From an uncultured Bacillota bacterium (GTDB lineage Bacteria; Bacillota; Clostridia; Lachnospirales; CAG-274), in NCBI GenBank assembly GCA_958426775.1, contig CATZZP010000003.1, positions 106,038 to 170,037 on the forward strand: 64,000 nt of DNA, given 5' to 3'. Below the pieces are notes generated by a model. It was not told the origin of the DNA. It did no database searches and was given only the letters and a program-made list of their open reading frames with translations. The position numbers and the translations under genes are program-made. Numbering within the stretch: position 1 is the stretch's first letter; each line of letters begins with the position of its first letter. This document shows positions 34,361 through 42,807 of the stretch, piece by piece.

Positions 34361-35557
34361 ATGAAAATTCTTGTTATTAACTGCGGTAGCTCTTCATTAA
34401 AGTATCAGTTATACAATATGGATAACAACGAGGTTCTCGCAAAGGGTCTTGTTGAGAGAATTGGTATTGAGGGTTCAAATCTTCAGCACTCACCTACAGG
34501 TAAGGACAAGGTTGTTTATGAGCAGCCTTTATCAAACCATGACGAGGCTATCAAGCTTGTTATGGATAAGCTTGTAGATGCTGAGGTGGGTGTTATTTCA
34601 GACCTTGGTGAGATTGACGGTATCGGTCACAGAGTACTTCACGGCAGTAAGTATTTCAGCGAGTCCGTTATTGTTGATGAAAAGGTTAAGGAAACTATCA
34701 GAGCTTGCTTTGACTTAGGACCTCTTCATATGCCTCCTAACCTTATGGGTATTGAGGCTTGTGAAAAGCTTATGCCGGGCAAGCCAAACATAGCTGTATT
34801 TGATACGGCTTTCCACCAGACAATGCCTCCAAAGGCATATATGTATGCACTTCCATATGAGTACTATGAAAAGCATGATGTAAGACGTTACGGCTTCCAC
34901 GGTACAAGCCATAAGTTTGTAACAAAGCGTGCTATTGAAATGCTTGGCGGTAAGGCAGAGGGTACAAAGATTATTACCTGTCACCTTGGCAACGGCTCAT
35001 CTATTGCAGCTGTTAAGGACGGTAAGGTAATTGATACCTCTATGGGTCTTACTCCTCTTGCAGGCTTTGAAATGGGTACACGCTGCGGTGATATTGACCC
35101 TGCTATTGTACCTTATATAATGAAGAAGGAAAATTTAACTCCGGACGAAATTGACAATATTATGAACAAGAAGTCAGGTATCCTTGGTGTTACAGGTCGT
35201 TCAAGCGACTTCAGAGATGTTGAGGCAGGCATGAACGAGGGCGATGAAAAGTGTAAGCTTGCTCTTGAAATGTTCAGATACCAGATTGCTAAGTATATCG
35301 GTTCTTACTATGTAGCATTAGGCGGCTGTGACGCTGTTGTATTTACTGCAGGTATCGGTGAGAATAACTCAGGTCACAGAGCTGCTATCTGTGAGTACCT
35401 TAAGTGCTTCGGTATGGAGATTGATGAGGAAAAGAACTCTCAGAGAGGTAAAGAGCTTGACTTTGCTACCGAAAACTCAAAGATGAGAGCATTCCTTATC
35501 CCTACAAACGAGGAGTTAATGATTGCTCAGGATACAAAAGAATTACTTGACAAATAA
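34361..35557 (+). CDS. ackA: Acetate kinase
   Basis: Transfers the phosphate of acetyl phosphate to ADP, giving acetate and ATP. The 398 residues begin with MKILVINCGSSSLKYQLY and contain GHRVLHG, FDTAFHQTMP with the catalytic Asp, RRYGFHGTSHKFV, HLGNGSSIAA, GLTPLAGFEMGTRCGDIDP and FTAGIGENN, all acetokinase signatures. AAAGGAG precedes the ATG. It is the second gene of pta-ackA; no clear terminator follows, so the DUF177-rpmF pair downstream may receive read-through. Confidence 0.98.
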   Translation: MKILVINCGSSSLKYQLYNMDNNEVLAKGLVERIGIEGSNLQHSPTGKDKVVYEQPLSNHDEAIKLVMDKLVDAEVGVISDLGEIDGIGHRVLHGSKYFSESVIVDEKVKETIRACFDLGPLHMPPNLMGIEACEKLMPGKPNIAVFDTAFHQTMPPKAYMYALPYEYYEKHDVRRYGFHGTSHKFVTKRAIEMLGGKAEGTKIITCHLGNGSSIAAVKDGKVIDTSMGLTPLAGFEMGTRCGDIDPAIVPYIMKKENLTPDEIDNIMNKKSGILGVTGRSSDFRDVEAGMNEGDEKCKLALEMFRYQIAKYIGSYYVALGGCDAVVFTAGIGENNSGHRAAICEYLKCFGMEIDEEKNSQRGKELDFATENSKMRAFLIPTNEELMIAQDTKELLDK

Positions 35558-35631
35558 TAATATACGTCGTATAATAAACAATGGACTGTGTGCGGGTTTA
35601 TACTCCGCATATACGGAACAGGAGTGTTTTT

Positions 35632-36123
35632 ATGCTTATTAATGTTAGTAACCTTGCTCCAAAGGACAGCCTGCCTGTCAATATAAAGGCTGAAAGGGTG
35701 GATATTTCCAACAGGGACTCTGCCTATGCTCTGGTAGATATTAACGGCTCTCTTGTAAATAAGGGTGACGGTACTTATGTACTGGAGGGTGAGGTTAAAG
35801 CGGTTTTAAGTTTAAATTGCGACTTGTGTCTTAAATCTTTTACAACGGATATTACTTTCACTTGTAATGAAGTGTTTTGCAATGAGATTAATTCGGAAAA
35901 GGAGTTTTGGGACTTTTCAGATAAGACGATTGATTTAAAACCTGCGGTTGTAGCTGACATTCTGCTTAATATGCCTATGAGGGCAGTATGTTCCGATGAC
36001 TGTAAAGGGCTGTGTCCTAAGTGCGGCCATAACCTTAATGAGGGTGAATGCGGCTGTGACAGGGAATACAGAAATCCCCAATTTGAAAAGCTGATGACTC
36101 TTTTTAACGATAAGGAGGTGTAG
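35632..36123 (+). CDS. DUF177 (YceD-family) protein, probable 23S rRNA accumulation protein
   Basis: 163 residues from ATG 35632, with AGGAG seven bases upstream; a longer reading from 35581 has no such site. The family (YceD/DUF177) is recognised by the LxLNCDLCLKSF region near 60, a CxxC pair, and the C-terminal SDDCKGLCPKCGHNLNEGECGC, which carries a second cysteine set. It directly precedes rpmF, as in most bacteria, and is thought to act in 23S rRNA or ribosome maturation. The gap to rpmF is three bases. Zinc binding is likely from the four C-terminal cysteines but unproven. Confidence 0.88.
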   Translation: MLINVSNLAPKDSLPVNIKAERVDISNRDSAYALVDINGSLVNKGDGTYVLEGEVKAVLSLNCDLCLKSFTTDITFTCNEVFCNEINSEKEFWDFSDKTIDLKPAVVADILLNMPMRAVCSDDCKGLCPKCGHNLNEGECGCDREYRNPQFEKLMTLFNDKEV

Positions 36124-36126
36124 GAA

Positions 36127-36309
36127 GTGTCTATTTGTCCTAAGGGAAAAATGTCTAAGTCAAAGAGAGATAAAAGAAAGGCTCAGAGCTGGCAGATTGC
36201 TACCCCAACTCTTGTAAAGTGCAGCAAGTGCGGTGAGCTTATGATGCCACACAGAGTATGCAAGAGCTGCGGTTCTTACAACAAGAGAGCAGTAGTTGCT
36301 GTTGACTGA
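36127..36309 (+). CDS. rpmF: 50S ribosomal protein L32
   Basis: 60 residues from GTG 36127, with AAGGAGGTG six bases upstream, overlapping the end of the DUF177 gene. KGKMSKSKRDKRKAQSW is the conserved basic N-terminus, and the zinc ribbon is CSKCGELMMPHRVCKSCG (four Cys). It is a component of the large ribosomal subunit. In many Firmicutes plsX follows, but here a terminator closes the unit and no fatty-acid gene follows. Confidence 0.95.
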   Translation: MSICPKGKMSKSKRDKRKAQSWQIATPTLVKCSKCGELMMPHRVCKSCGSYNKRAVVAVD

Positions 36310-36337
36310 TCTTTTATTATTGATTAATTAGGCAAGT

Positions 36338-36372
36338 TGCGTCGCAGGTTTATTTGCCTGCGACGTTTTAAT
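36338..36372 (+). terminator. Terminator after rpmF
   Basis: CGTCGCAGG (36340-36348) pairs with CCTGCGACG (36357-36365); TTTTAATTTTT follows. Confidence 0.82.
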
Positions 36373-36389
36373 TTTTAACTGCTTTTTGC

Positions 36390-36724
36390 TAAGGGATGTT
36401 GTAGTGGCATTCCTTGGTGTTAAGGGTTAATAAAAGCCCTGCTTGCTTTGAGTGCATACAGAGTGGGTTCAGGGGGTATGTATACGTACGTATACTTTTT
36501 AGGGTTGTATACACAACTCACGGGAGGAGCATTAGCTGTCGGCGGGGTAAAATGTGCAATTGTGCTGTAGATTGTATATTTTATCCTGAACGACAGTATA
36601 ACCTTCTTCGTAATTTAGCTTTCTGTATGGAAGTTGTAAGTACCAATATTTTAAATTTTGGAGCTTAAAGGCTCTTTTTTTATTGCCTATAAGTACAACT
36701 TAACCCCTTTTTAGGGGTTTTTTA
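36390..36724 (+). ncRNA. Candidate structured non-coding RNA, family unknown
   Basis: The 645-base gap after rpmF holds no convincing protein. It shows nested complementarity: AAGGGATG with CATTCCTT (36391-36414), TTGGT with ACCAA (36414-36418, 36642-36646), CATACAGA with TCTGTATG (36455-36462, 36622-36629), GTGGGTT with AACTCAC near 36463 and 36514, and CTGTCG plus GGGTAAAAT with ATTTTATCC plus CGACAG (about 36536-36594). There is also a perfect palindrome GTATACGTACGTATAC near 36480. Two terminator-like hairpins end the block (GAGC-GCTC-T7 at 36661, AACCCC-GGGGTT-T6 at 36702). A stable RNA of roughly 270-330 bases on the plus strand is inferred. Classes of similar size that should be compared are 6S RNA and raiA RNA. 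No promoter was confidently placed. Confidence 0.5.
36701..36724 (+). terminator. Terminator of the candidate ncRNA
   Basis: AACCCC (36702-36707) pairs with GGGGTT (36714-36719) around a T/A loop; six T follow. Confidence 0.65.
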
Positions 36725-36872
36725 ATTGCAAACAAAATATTATTAAATAGATACAAAAACTTTATTAAATTTTGTTTGATATGTCTATGTACTTGTTTTG
36801 TTAAAGATGCTAAAATTTGGAAAGGTCGAATAATACATACTCAGTGAAATCGGTATAATTATCAGCCTAATT

Positions 36873-36911
36873 GCCCTGAGCCTTTTTATCCCCCATCCTT
36901 AGGCTCAGGGC
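36873..36911 (+). promoter_or_regulatory. Strong hairpin in the leader of the pilin-like operon
   Basis: GCCCTGAGCCT (36873-36883) and AGGCTCAGGGC (36901-36911) form a perfect 11-pair GC-rich stem with a 17-base loop. No T run follows, so it is not a classical terminator. It lies 44 bases before the first start codon and after a -10-like TATAAT at 36854-36859. A role in mRNA stability or translational control is plausible. Confidence 0.55.
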
Positions 36912-36954
36912 GGTAAATACGTTATTTAGGGTTTAAATTTTAGGAGGAAATGAA

Positions 36955-39666
36955 ATGAAGGGTAGATTGCAACACAATCTGACAAACCAAAAAGGTTTTG
37001 TACTTATCTTTGCAATGATGATGATATTATTGCTTCTGGTATTTATGACAGCCATGGTAGGTGCAGTAAGCTATACCAACAACGCAACTGCGGAAAAAAG
37101 TGAGGAGCATCAGCTTCACCTTACAGCTCAGTCAGCTACAGGCACACTTAAGGAAATGTTTGCAACAGAGGAGAATATGGTTAAGCTTTCGGCTCTTGCG
37201 GCAAGCGGTGCTGAGCAGGTTTATGACCTTTCTTCAGCAGGTATTACCAATAAGGTTAAGGCAAGGGTAACCGATTCGGGTCAGCCCGGTTATGCACTTC
37301 TTACCGTTACTGCTTTTAATGAAGAAGGAGAGGAGTACACAACAACAGCTCTATTGCCTATGATGGCTAATCAGGGTAACAAAAACGACCTTATTGAAAA
37401 TATGATTGTTTCATACTGGCCAAACTCAGGTCAGGGCTTTACCCAGGAGCTTACCTATGACAATAACACCATGAACGGTGCTATTATTATTGATAATGAA
37501 TACTATGCCGGTTCCTACAAGGACGGTAAGGATAAATATAAAGACGACCCAATGAATGACCCTTCAGCTGTAAGGGTTAAGGGCGGCACATTTAAGGAGC
37601 TTGTAACAACAGGTAACCTTATACTTAATGCAGAGCAGGAAATAAAGGGTACAGGTAACACAACCATTGCAAGTGCGGTGGGGCAGCTTGTAGTTACAAA
37701 GGGTGCCATCGGTGAAGGCATTAAGGAGCTTGGTGCAGGCGGTTACTTTAAAAATAAGGGAAGCAGCACAACAAAAACAGGTAATATGTTAATCGGTACA
37801 ACAGGCGATGTTGAGTTCAAGGGGGCTATGGATATTATCACCCGTGATAAGGTAAGTGTTACCATGAACAAGGTATCGGGCAATCTTAAAAACTGCTTTA
37901 TCGGCGGTGAGCTTAACTGTACCTCAAGCAGAGATAAAAACCTTAATGTAGAACAGGACTTACAGGTTTATAAGTCGGCAAGCTATAATTTAGAGGGTAG
38001 CTCACAGCTTAATGTGCAGGGTGATATTGCTACAGGTGTTGATTTTTCGGCAAATTTAAAGGATAACTCAAAGCTTAATGTAAATGATGCTATTGTAACA
38101 GCAACAGGTGATATTGATATTACAGGCGGCGGTGAAACAATAGCCTCCTATATCCTTTCGGGTAAGGGTATTAATGCAACAAACAAAACAACCCTTACAG
38201 ATAACAAAGGCAAGGGCTATGGTGCGTTTTCGGGCGGTAACTACGGTGTCAGTAACAAATACTATGAAACTGACGAAGATGATAGAGGTGAAACAAAGCT
38301 TACAAATGTCAGCTCAAATGTATCTGTAGTTGTAAACAATGCCGAAGATGCTATGGACGACAAATTAACAATACTCACAAAGTCAGACAGTGCCGAGGGC
38401 TTAAGTGCTTTTAAGGCAATGAACAGCTTATGGCTTACAAAGTCGCAAAAGGTATTCAAGGGCGGCTGGTGGAACAGCTGTGAGGATGTAAAATTTGCGG
38501 TTGCACTTCTTTTTGATAATACAATGCCAAGTGAATACTTGTCATATTCAACAAATTCTGAGTTTAAGAGGGATTACAGCTTTATTAATTCAAAAAGTCT
38601 CAGATATGACCCTAAAGGTGAAAATGATGAAGAGGACAGAAAGAAAAACTGGCAGTGGTATGAAATGAAAAATGAAAAGTACCATGGAAATGAAAAGGTG
38701 CCGGTAAGTCACGAGCTTGGTTATACAACAGAGGATAGTGTATTCCTTTTAAGAAGTACACTTCAGAAGGCTTTAGGCGGTCCTACAGACTCAACTAACC
38801 TTAATATTAATGCAACCTCACAGGGTCGCTTTGTGGACACAGCAAGAACAGCTATACCTTTTGACGGTGCTATAGAAGAAATACAGGTAAATTACCCACA
38901 CTATGCTAATTACGGCACAGCACCTACTGTTGACCAAGCTGAAGCAGGTTGGGCAAGTATTCAGGAATATAAGGACGGTTACCTTATAGGCGGTGCAAGT
39001 TCAACAACAGGATATAAAAATTTCGGACGTATTGAGTTTCGTAATGACGGGCTTAAGCTTTTTGACGGTGTGACAGAATATCCGTTAGAGGGCAAAACAC
39101 TTTACTTTAAGGCAGAATCACCTAATATGCCCGGTGGTTGGGGTGACTTCTACCTTACAAGTGATAATAGTGAAATTAAGCTTAACAGCAAAATTGTAAT
39201 AGAGTATCAGCTTAACGGTACCGATGCAGAAAATTTAACTAAGCTTGGCTTTGTCAGATTTTTCCTTGACCCAAGCAAAAAGCTTATCTGCAACAGCGGT
39301 GTAAGTGTAGAAGGTATTAATTTGGGCAGTGTAGATGTAAATAATGTTGATTTTGAATATAACAACTTCCATTACACAGAAATTATGCCTGAATTCTATA
39401 TATTTGTACCAAAGCCTGCTGAAAATGCAAAGGAAAGCATTGAGCTTAAGACGAAGGACATGGATGCTTTTATAATTGCACCATGGTCAGTTGTTTACAC
39501 CAGAGAGGTAAACTATGACAAGGCTACAGAGGTATTCAAGGGTATTATTCTTTGCAAAAACTTTGTAAGGGCAGACGGTGGTGCATATAACCACTATAAG
39601 CCTGTTTCCTTTGGCTTTGCAATGAGTGATGCGGTATTTGTTATTCCTGAGAAGGAAGCTGAATAA
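36955..39666 (+). CDS. Large PilX-like pilin-associated surface protein
   Basis: 903 residues. The N-terminus NQKGFVLIFAMMMILLLLVF is a type IV prepilin-like segment resembling PilX_N: Gly before a long hydrophobic helix but no Glu at position +5. Residues 180-430 are rich in Gly, Asn and Thr with alternating beta patterns (such as VKGGTFKELVTTGNLILNAE and NVEQDLQVYKSASYNLEGSS). They suggest a beta-solenoid like that of secreted polymeric proteins. The C-terminal third is mixed, with few cysteines. AGGAGG precedes the ATG. It heads a three-gene operon whose other products are short prepilins, so it is probably a tip or adhesin-like pseudopilus component. No pilus ATPase or peptidase is nearby, so function stays inferred. 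Confidence 0.7.
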   Translation: MKGRLQHNLTNQKGFVLIFAMMMILLLLVFMTAMVGAVSYTNNATAEKSEEHQLHLTAQSATGTLKEMFATEENMVKLSALAASGAEQVYDLSSAGITNKVKARVTDSGQPGYALLTVTAFNEEGEEYTTTALLPMMANQGNKNDLIENMIVSYWPNSGQGFTQELTYDNNTMNGAIIIDNEYYAGSYKDGKDKYKDDPMNDPSAVRVKGGTFKELVTTGNLILNAEQEIKGTGNTTIASAVGQLVVTKGAIGEGIKELGAGGYFKNKGSSTTKTGNMLIGTTGDVEFKGAMDIITRDKVSVTMNKVSGNLKNCFIGGELNCTSSRDKNLNVEQDLQVYKSASYNLEGSSQLNVQGDIATGVDFSANLKDNSKLNVNDAIVTATGDIDITGGGETIASYILSGKGINATNKTTLTDNKGKGYGAFSGGNYGVSNKYYETDEDDRGETKLTNVSSNVSVVVNNAEDAMDDKLTILTKSDSAEGLSAFKAMNSLWLTKSQKVFKGGWWNSCEDVKFAVALLFDNTMPSEYLSYSTNSEFKRDYSFINSKSLRYDPKGENDEEDRKKNWQWYEMKNEKYHGNEKVPVSHELGYTTEDSVFLLRSTLQKALGGPTDSTNLNINATSQGRFVDTARTAIPFDGAIEEIQVNYPHYANYGTAPTVDQAEAGWASIQEYKDGYLIGGASSTTGYKNFGRIEFRNDGLKLFDGVTEYPLEGKTLYFKAESPNMPGGWGDFYLTSDNSEIKLNSKIVIEYQLNGTDAENLTKLGFVRFFLDPSKKLICNSGVSVEGINLGSVDVNNVDFEYNNFHYTEIMPEFYIFVPKPAENAKESIELKTKDMDAFIIAPWSVVYTREVNYDKATEVFKGIILCKNFVRADGGAYNHYKPVSFGFAMSDAVFVIPEKEAE

Positions 39667-39681
39667 TTAGGGGGCAAAAAA

Positions 39682-40089
39682 ATGGAATTATTAAACAAAA
39701 TTAAGAATAATAAAAAAGGCTTTACCTTGGTTGAGGCTATTACGGCAACTGCCCTTGTTGCTATTGCGGCAAGTATGTCGGTAGGTGTTTTTGCGGCAAA
39801 TGCCAAAGTAAGTCAGAAGCAGTATGAAATAAATAACGGACAGAATTATACTATGTCAAGTGCTGAAAAGAACTTATCAAGCGGCGGTGCAACCAGCGAG
39901 GGTACAGCTTTTGAAATGATTCCTGCAGACGGCAGTGCGGGCTTTGGCAGTCTTGAAAACGGAGGTAAGGTAGAGGCAAGGTATCAGGAGCATATTGCAA
40001 CTAACGGCTCAGAGGTTCAGTATAAGGTGTTTAAGTATGATGTTTCTGAAAGCACTGAGGGAGCAACTGTATCTGATGATGTAGAATAA
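39682..40089 (+). CDS. Type IV prepilin-like protein (first)
   Basis: 135 residues. The leader KIKNNKKG is followed by the classical class III signal GFTLVEAITATALVAIAA with Glu at +5, cleaved by a prepilin peptidase, and a hydrophobic stalk helix to about residue 37. The soluble part is short and polar, without cysteines. It begins 15 bases after the stop of the large PilX-like gene and lies ten bases before the next prepilin. It is probably a minor pseudopilin in a pilus or secretion-type fibre. Confidence 0.82.
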   Translation: MELLNKIKNNKKGFTLVEAITATALVAIAASMSVGVFAANAKVSQKQYEINNGQNYTMSSAEKNLSSGGATSEGTAFEMIPADGSAGFGSLENGGKVEARYQEHIATNGSEVQYKVFKYDVSESTEGATVSDDVE

Positions 40090-40098
40090 GGGGTATAT

Positions 40099-40641
40099 AT
40101 GTTAAAGAAAATTTTAAACAATAAAAAGGGCTTTACCTTGGTAGAGGTGCTTGTAACAGTGTTTGTTACAGTGATTATTATAGGTGCGGCAACCTCTATG
40201 GTGCTTTACTCATATAAATCCTATCATTCTGCCGATAAAACAACCTCTGTTTTAAACGGTGTAAATTCTATAACCGAGGCTGTAAGGGAAATTACCTTTA
40301 ATGCCTCAGAGGCAGAGATAACGGAGGTTACTGCCGTGCCTGCTGCAGAGTCGGGTACAACAATTATTTGCTGTATTGATAATGCTGTCTATATGGACAA
40401 TCATATAATTCAGTCGGCAAAGGGTATGAATATATCTGCCTTATCCCTTACTTTTGAGGCGGATAACAGCAGTGAAAACGGTAAAATCCTTAAATATAAA
40501 ATAACTGCCGCTGATGAAAACGGTGAGCAGGCAATAGAACCGCAGGAGCTGAGTGCATATCTTAATAATTGTTTAGGCGATATTGAGGGTACAACAGGCA
40601 ACTGCCTTAAAATTAAAAAGACAGACGTTACAGGCGGCTGA
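40099..40641 (+). CDS. Type IV prepilin-like protein (second)
   Basis: 180 residues starting MLKKILNNKKGFTLVEVL, with the prepilin cleavage site after Gly and Glu at +5, and a stalk helix up to about residue 38. The globular part has two cysteines close together (TTIICCIDN) and one near the end. It resembles PulG/PilW-like minor pilins in layout. Its stop is followed directly by a strong terminator, so the operon consists of three genes. Confidence 0.82.
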   Translation: MLKKILNNKKGFTLVEVLVTVFVTVIIIGAATSMVLYSYKSYHSADKTTSVLNGVNSITEAVREITFNASEAEITEVTAVPAAESGTTIICCIDNAVYMDNHIIQSAKGMNISALSLTFEADNSSENGKILKYKITAADENGEQAIEPQELSAYLNNCLGDIEGTTGNCLKIKKTDVTGG

Positions 40642-40652
40642 TAATAAGATTT

Positions 40653-40688
40653 TCGGAGAGACTAAAATGCTTAGTCTCTCTTTTTTTT
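40653..40688 (+). terminator. Terminator of the pilin-like operon
   Basis: GAGAGACTAA (40654-40663) pairs with TTAGTCTCTC (40669-40678); eight T follow. Confidence 0.9.
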
Positions 40689-40695
40689 GCTTTTG

Positions 40696-40724
40696 TTGAC
40701 ATTTAACCTTAAATTTGGTATAAT
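40696..40724 (+). promoter_or_regulatory. Consensus promoter of the MATE gene
   Basis: TTGACA (40696-40701), 17 bases, TATAAT (40719-40724): a perfect sigma-A consensus. A leader of about 105 bases follows. Confidence 0.85.
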
Positions 40725-40836
40725 TATAGTATAAATTGGGGTTTTGTACCCCTTAAACAGAGGAAGGTCTGCCTTTATTAATAAAGAAGATATAACCTGT
40801 AGGGTTAAATTTACTAACGAAAGGATGAAGTTTTTA

Positions 40837-42198
40837 ATGGAAACAAATATAGCTTCACCCGAAAATAAAATGGGTGTAATGCCTGTAGGTAAGCTTTTGA
40901 TGAATATGTCATTACCTATGATTGTTTCAATGCTTGTGCAGGCGATGTATAATATTGTAGACAGCCTTTTTGTAGCTCGTATTAATGAGGATGCCTTAAC
41001 AGCAGTATCCCTTGCATTCCCTGTGCAAAACCTTATGATAGGTATTGCAGTAGGTACGGGTGTAGGTATGAATGCTCTGCTTTCTATGAGCTTGGGTAAA
41101 AAGGATTTTAAAACGGCTAATAAGGCGGCAGTAAACGGCATATTTCTTACTATAGTAAGCGGTCTTGTGTTTCTTGTGCTAAGCTTTTTTGTGCCTGAAA
41201 TTTATTATAAAAGTCAATCGGATAATCCTCAAATTATTCAGTACGGCGTAGACTATTTAAGCATTGTCTGCTTCCTTGCAGTAGCTCCCTTTGCCCAGAT
41301 GATATTTGAAAGGGTGTTGCAGTCAACCGGTAAAACTATGTTTACTATGTTTACCCAGGGCTTAGGTGCAATTATTAATATTGTTCTTGACCCCATCTTT
41401 ATTTTCGGTTGGTTCGGTGTGCCTGAAATGGGCATAAAGGGTGCTGCCTATGCAACTGTTATAGGTCAGCTTATAGCCTTTTTAATGGCACTTTTCTTTA
41501 ACCTTAAGTACAATAAGGAGGTCAGCCTAAGCTTTAAGGGCTTTAAGCCTGACGGACATATAATTTCACGTATCTATAGTGTGGGTATCCCGTCGATGGT
41601 TATGAATACTATTGTATCTGTAATGAGCTATGGTATAAACGGTATCCTTATGGGTTTTTCATCAACGGCAACAGCTGTCTACGGTGTTTATATAAAGCTC
41701 CAGAGCTTTGCCTTTATGCCTGTATTCGGTCTTAATAACGGTATGGTGCCTATTATTGCATATAACTATGGTGCAAGGCGTAAGGACAGAATTATGGGTA
41801 CATATAAATACAGTGTAATTTCAGCAATGGCTATTATGCTTATCTGCCTTGTAATAATGCAGCTTCTTCCGACCCAGCTTTTGCTCGCCTTTGATGCTTC
41901 TGAGGAAATGCTTAAAATAGGTGTACCGGCTTTACGTATTATATCCCTCAGCTTTTTGTTTGCAGGATATTCTATTGTAACAAGCTCTATGCTTCAGGCT
42001 ATGGGTCATGGTGTAAAGAGCATGATAATTTCCGTATGCAGACAGCTTGTGGTGCTTTTACCCTTAGCATATCTGTTTTCACTGACGGGCAAGCTTGATT
42101 TGGTGTGGTGTGCCATGCCACTGGCGGAGCTTGTAAGCTTAACTCTTTGTACTGTGTTTATGGCAGGGCTTTATAAGGGTGTTATTAAAAAGCTTTAA
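40837..42198 (+). CDS. MATE-family multidrug/Na+ antiporter
   Basis: 453 residues from ATG 40837 (AAAGGA eleven bases upstream). A GGATGAAG-embedded ATG at 40825 and the far upstream start are less likely. Twelve membrane helices are visible, with MATE signatures such as PVGKLLMNMSLPMIVSMLVQAMYNIVDS near the start, GTGVGMNALLSMSLGKKD and GLNNGMVPIIAYNYGARRKDRI in the second half. These exporters use Na+ or H+ gradients to remove drugs or cationic metabolites. It is followed by a small membrane protein gene in the same transcription unit. Confidence 0.93.
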   Translation: METNIASPENKMGVMPVGKLLMNMSLPMIVSMLVQAMYNIVDSLFVARINEDALTAVSLAFPVQNLMIGIAVGTGVGMNALLSMSLGKKDFKTANKAAVNGIFLTIVSGLVFLVLSFFVPEIYYKSQSDNPQIIQYGVDYLSIVCFLAVAPFAQMIFERVLQSTGKTMFTMFTQGLGAIINIVLDPIFIFGWFGVPEMGIKGAAYATVIGQLIAFLMALFFNLKYNKEVSLSFKGFKPDGHIISRIYSVGIPSMVMNTIVSVMSYGINGILMGFSSTATAVYGVYIKLQSFAFMPVFGLNNGMVPIIAYNYGARRKDRIMGTYKYSVISAMAIMLICLVIMQLLPTQLLLAFDASEEMLKIGVPALRIISLSFLFAGYSIVTSSMLQAMGHGVKSMIISVCRQLVVLLPLAYLFSLTGKLDLVWCAMPLAELVSLTLCTVFMAGLYKGVIKKL

Positions 42199-42210
42199 GG
42201 GGTGATTTTT

Positions 42211-42540
42211 ATGGAAAAGCAAATAAAAGCTAAGGTAAAGGAAGCGGAGGAGTTTTTAAGCTCAGGTGATATTGCCTCAAGAGATGAGTTCTTAAAATAT
42301 CTTTTTCGTTGGATAGGCTGGCTTCAGCATGAAAGGTTTATCCACTTAATGGTAACTTTGTTTTTTGCCCTTTTTACCTTTATAATGATTTTTGGGCTTA
42401 TAACAACACAAAACCTTACATGGCTTTTTCTTATACTTATTTTCGGTATAACAACAGGCTTTTATATAAAGCATTACTTCCTGTTGGAGAATAAAACCCA
42501 GTACCTTTATGAGCTTTATGATAAAATAGAAAAAATGTAA
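42211..42540 (+). CDS. Hypothetical protein with two membrane helices
   Basis: 109 residues from ATG 42211, with GGGGTGA six bases upstream. A charged N-terminal helix (about 1-45, with KAKVKEAEEFL and RWIGWLQHERF) is followed by two hydrophobic helices (about 46-68 and 70-92), then a basic/acidic tail ending YELYDKIEKM. It begins 12 bases after the MATE stop and is probably co-transcribed. I do not recognise a family. Confidence 0.7.
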   Translation: MEKQIKAKVKEAEEFLSSGDIASRDEFLKYLFRWIGWLQHERFIHLMVTLFFALFTFIMIFGLITTQNLTWLFLILIFGITTGFYIKHYFLLENKTQYLYELYDKIEKM

Positions 42541-42629
42541 TGACATAAAGTGAAAATTAACAAACTTTTTGATTGATAAAATAAAAAGTTAATGCTTTTG
42601 CATAAATTTAAGGATTTCTTAAAAAATAG
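42541..42629. other. AT-rich intergenic stretch with possible weak terminator
   Basis: AACTTTTT (about 42563) and AAAAAGTT (about 42583) may pair as a weak end for the MATE operon. Nothing else was seen. Confidence 0.35.
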
Positions 42630-42658
42630 TTGCATTTTTAAAATCTTGGTAATATAAT
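42630..42658 (+). promoter_or_regulatory. Promoter immediately before a terminator
   Basis: TTGCAT (42630-42635), 17 bases, TATAAT (42653-42658). Transcription would begin near 42665 and meet the hairpin at 42676. Confidence 0.65.
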
Positions 42659-42675
42659 TGCACTATAAAAGCAAA

Positions 42676-42711
42676 GACGTTTCGGTGAAATAACCGCAAC
42701 GTCTTTTTTTT
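42676..42711 (+). terminator. Terminator ending a very short transcription unit
   Basis: AAGACGTT and AACGTCTT enclose GGT/ACC; eight T follow. Together with the promoter just upstream it defines a possible RNA of about 45 bases. The following stretch up to 42797 contains only a 22-codon open tail without a start codon. Confidence 0.75.
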
Positions 42712-42807
42712 ATCCATATTCATTAAGGGTTGAAAATGTTATTAAGGTAAGAACAGGTGAAGATGGCTATGATGCTCTTCAGGGTTCAGATGAATAATTA
42801 ATACAAT

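Noticed and set aside
36414..36668. 84-codon frame within the candidate RNA
   Set aside because: No ribosome-binding site, no recognisable protein pattern, and the block is dominated by paired arms; an RNA explains it better.
40744..40836. Upstream extension of the MATE protein by 31 residues
   Set aside because: The extension is polar, has no ribosome site at its start and lies within the leader after a consensus promoter.
42669..42797. Open tail ending in a GEDGYDALQGSDE-like peptide
   Set aside because: No start codon or ribosome site in frame, and a terminator lies within it; probably non-coding or an unrecognisable remnant.
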